Positions 38,222-39,342 of a DNA stretch of 39,342 nucleotides are shown one piece after another. The notes beneath the pieces are model-generated. The model did not search any database. It saw only the letters and a list, made by a program, of their open reading frames with translations, and was not told the origin of the DNA. Positions within the stretch are counted from its first letter, which is position 1. The number at the start of each line of letters is the position of its first letter. A program made the position numbers and the translations under genes. Origin of the DNA: JAGLQA01 sp023135565 (lineage in GTDB: Bacteria > Acidobacteriota > Aminicenantia > UBA2199); the NCBI GenBank assembly GCA_030639305.1, contig DAOWCY010000045.1:1-39342 (forward strand), read 5' to 3'.

Positions 38222-38827
38222 CTATTTTGCACCTGGGAGTGAATCAGCGATTGTTTTCGCCCATGGAACCAATTCGCAATAGGTCTTAGCAATTTTTCCA
38301 TCGAACACCCTGAACATCAATCGCGGATCGGCGTTTTCCTCTGAGTTGTCATAGAAATAGACGCGGTCAACTCCCGGTATCGTTTCGACGCAGCAAGCTA
38401 TTGACCGGTAGTACCGACTGATAATTTTAGAAATGGGGACATCATGACCACCTTCCATTACACGTAAGGCTACCCGCTGCGCATTGATAACCGGATCGTT
38501 GGTGCAAACGAAGAACAACCGGACGAAGAATCCGGCGGTTTTAGCTCTCTGGACAAATTCTACTTTTCCCGGCGTTGAAAATACGGTTTCGATTGCCATG
38601 CTTGATAAATTTCTAAGACAGTCTTCCCGCATTTCCTCTGCCCGGTTGGCGGCCTTTATTATAGTTTCCAACGAATTCCAATCGCCAAATTCTTGCTGCG
38701 CGATAACGTCAGGATTGATATAGACACAACCTCCCATCCATTCATGTCGCAAAAGTTTTTCTGTTATTGTGGTTTTGCCGGAACCATTAGGCCCCGCCAC
38801 AACAATTAGCCTGGGTTTGTCATTCAT
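38222..38827 (-). CDS. Zeta-toxin family P-loop kinase
   Basis: A 201-residue protein with Walker A GPNGSGKTT (12-20) right at the N-terminus and VYINPDVIAQQEFGDWNS, the NPDxIA block of zeta toxins. ETVFSTPGKVEFVQRAK corresponds to the substrate-binding segment and RYYRSIACC to the late helix. Zeta toxins phosphorylate UDP-N-acetylglucosamine and block cell-wall synthesis. Some family members outside that group are nucleotide kinases. The start overlaps the stop of the upstream 62-residue gene by ATGA, as expected for a toxin following its antitoxin. It lies between S repeats 2 and 3. Confidence 0.85.
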   Translation of the reverse strand: MNDKPRLIVVAGPNGSGKTTITEKLLRHEWMGGCVYINPDVIAQQEFGDWNSLETIIKAANRAEEMREDCLRNLSSMAIETVFSTPGKVEFVQRAKTAGFFVRLFFVCTNDPVINAQRVALRVMEGGHDVPISKIISRYYRSIACCVETIPGVDRVYFYDNSEENADPRLMFRVFDGKIAKTYCELVPWAKTIADSLPGAK

Positions 38828-39012
38828 GTGGTTAGCGAATTCTTTCGTCGAGCTACACCTTCGGCAACCGCAGCCTGGAGCATCTTTAAATGCCGCGCCA
38901 AAGCTTCCTTTTTTCGTGCACGCGCCTCATTACCTGCCTGTTTTATCAGCTCGTTAAGCTGCTCTTCACCAGCTTCTTGCATTTGATTATCCTGATCTAA
39001 TCCTTCTTTCAC
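38824..39012 (-). CDS. Putative antitoxin of the zeta-type toxin
   Basis: A 62-residue, helical, charge-rich protein (QEAGEEQLNELIKQAGNEAR, then KKEALARHLKMLQAAVAEG). It has no resemblance to the classical epsilon antitoxin that I can see, but position, size and a four-base overlap with the zeta gene mark it as the likely antitoxin. It starts at a GTG (39012) five bases after GGAGG, behind a promoter. Functional assignment rests on neighbourhood alone. Confidence 0.65.
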   Translation of the reverse strand: MKEGLDQDNQMQEAGEEQLNELIKQAGNEARARKKEALARHLKMLQAAVAEGVARRKNSLTT

Positions 39013-39044
39013 TGCAACCTCCAGGGAAAAACATTCACGCTTCC

Positions 39045-39073
39045 ATTATACTACAATTTCTACGACATGGCAA
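39045..39073 (-). promoter_or_regulatory. Promoter of the zeta toxin-antitoxin operon
   Basis: Minus-strand TTGCCA (39068-39073) and TATAAT (39045-39050) are 17 bp apart. The leader to the GTG at 39012 is about 27 bases. Confidence 0.65.
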
Positions 39074-39120
39074 CATTCTCATACACACGCAAAACGCGCA
39101 AAACGAAATGCGAAATGGAA

Positions 39121-39205
39121 ATATGCACGGTGCATGACTTTATGACTTTTTGTCAATAGAGGCATAGGAGCACAGATGGCCGATGCTGTGAAATTTGTGT
39201 AACCT
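39121..39205 (+). repeat. Repeat S, copy 3
   Basis: ATATGCACGGTGCATGACTT, TATGACTTTTTGTCAATAGA, GGCATAGGAGCACAGATGGC, CGATGCTGTGAAATTTGTGT. It lies in the same orientation as copies 1 and 2, just upstream of the zeta operon. Confidence 0.9.
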
Positions 39206-39232
39206 AAAGTGGACCCCTTTGTCAAGACAGAA
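39206..39232. mobile_element. Possible insertion-sequence terminus
   Basis: AAAGTGGACCCCTTTGTCAA, then GACAG, resembles terminal sequences I associate with IS3/IS150-type and related elements (TGGACCCC with a TTGACA-like boundary). No partner end or transposase is in the window, so this is a weak call. Confidence 0.25.
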
Positions 39233-39290
39233 ATTAACTAAAGTTAAGCTTCTTATGCCTATATAATAATAAATAGGGGGGCGGTATTTT

Positions 39291-39342
39291 GTGGAAAACT
39301 TTACAATAACCGCATCCCTATTAGCTCTTCGGCCTGTTTTCA
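39291..39342 (+). CDS. Possible 5' end of a gene running off the window
   Basis: A GTG at 39291 opens the frame MENFTITASLLALRPVF to the window edge. A TATAAT (39262-39267) and a G-rich stretch (39276-39283) lie upstream. The fragment is too short to identify; the IS-like sequence just before it makes a transposase possible. Confidence 0.3.
   Translation, partial: MENFTITASLLALRPVF

Noticed and set aside
36130..39205. Integron attC sites
   Set aside because: S repeats separate cassettes, but I could not find RYYYAAC/GTTRRRY core pairs and no integrase is visible, so I report only a cassette-like layout.
1..39342. tRNA or rRNA genes
   Set aside because: No cloverleaf with GGTTCGAATCC-type T arm or rRNA landmark was recognised by eye; a covariance-model scan would be decisive.

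Overview
The window looks like a chromosome segment from a Gram-negative, probably anaerobic, uncultured-type bacterium. It carries a lipoprotein peptidase, a Prc-type tail protease, secreted M14 peptidases, an electron-transfer flavoprotein, several AAA-ATPase/PD-(D/E)XK proteins and dense palindromic intergenic repeats. Candidate phyla such as Aminicenantes, or Acidobacteriota relatives, would fit, but this is an impression from gene content and not a phylogenetic result. No rRNA, tRNA or CRISPR array was recognised. Promoters are mostly sigma70-like with 17-bp spacers.

Layout. 1-2277: a truncated unknown gene and a UPF0175/DUF3368 toxin-antitoxin pair with a palindromic operator. 2486-7942: one giant gene for two UvrA-like proteins fused head to tail, with four repeat-derived in-frame insertions and a repeat-derived stop. 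8177-13210: an M2-like lipoprotein peptidase, then a UbiA-type prenyltransferase whose N-terminal membrane domain resembles the two membrane proteins encoded right after it. 13404-17058: two small secreted proteins and the Prc protease. 17363-20773: two ATPase/nuclease-fold genes with nearly leaderless promoters, one behind a threefold 32-bp tandem repeat, then an orphan DUF433 gene. 21125-25263: a DMT-type transporter, a two-gene unknown membrane module and etfBA. 25560-29492: glycosyltransferase, flippase-like membrane protein with a degenerating heptad-repeat tail, queF, and a LOG-family gene. 30004-33855: tandem M14 carboxypeptidase paralogues, the first with its zinc site rearranged. 34128-39342: two more ATPase/nuclease genes, an orphan antitoxin-like gene and a zeta-type TA pair; three copies of a second repeat family separate the last two cassettes.

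The most striking feature is a mosaic family of palindromic repeats (modules called A, B, C and D here) at more than 20 places. They lie between genes, inside each other, and inside the uvrA-like coding frame, where they add protein segments at loops between conserved motifs. Stem sequences differ between copies by paired changes, so a folded nucleic acid seems to be what is conserved. Copies also sit where start codons, ribosome-binding sites, -35 boxes and a stop codon are needed. This resembles in principle the Rickettsia palindromic elements, which also insert in frame, but the sequence here appears to be a different family.
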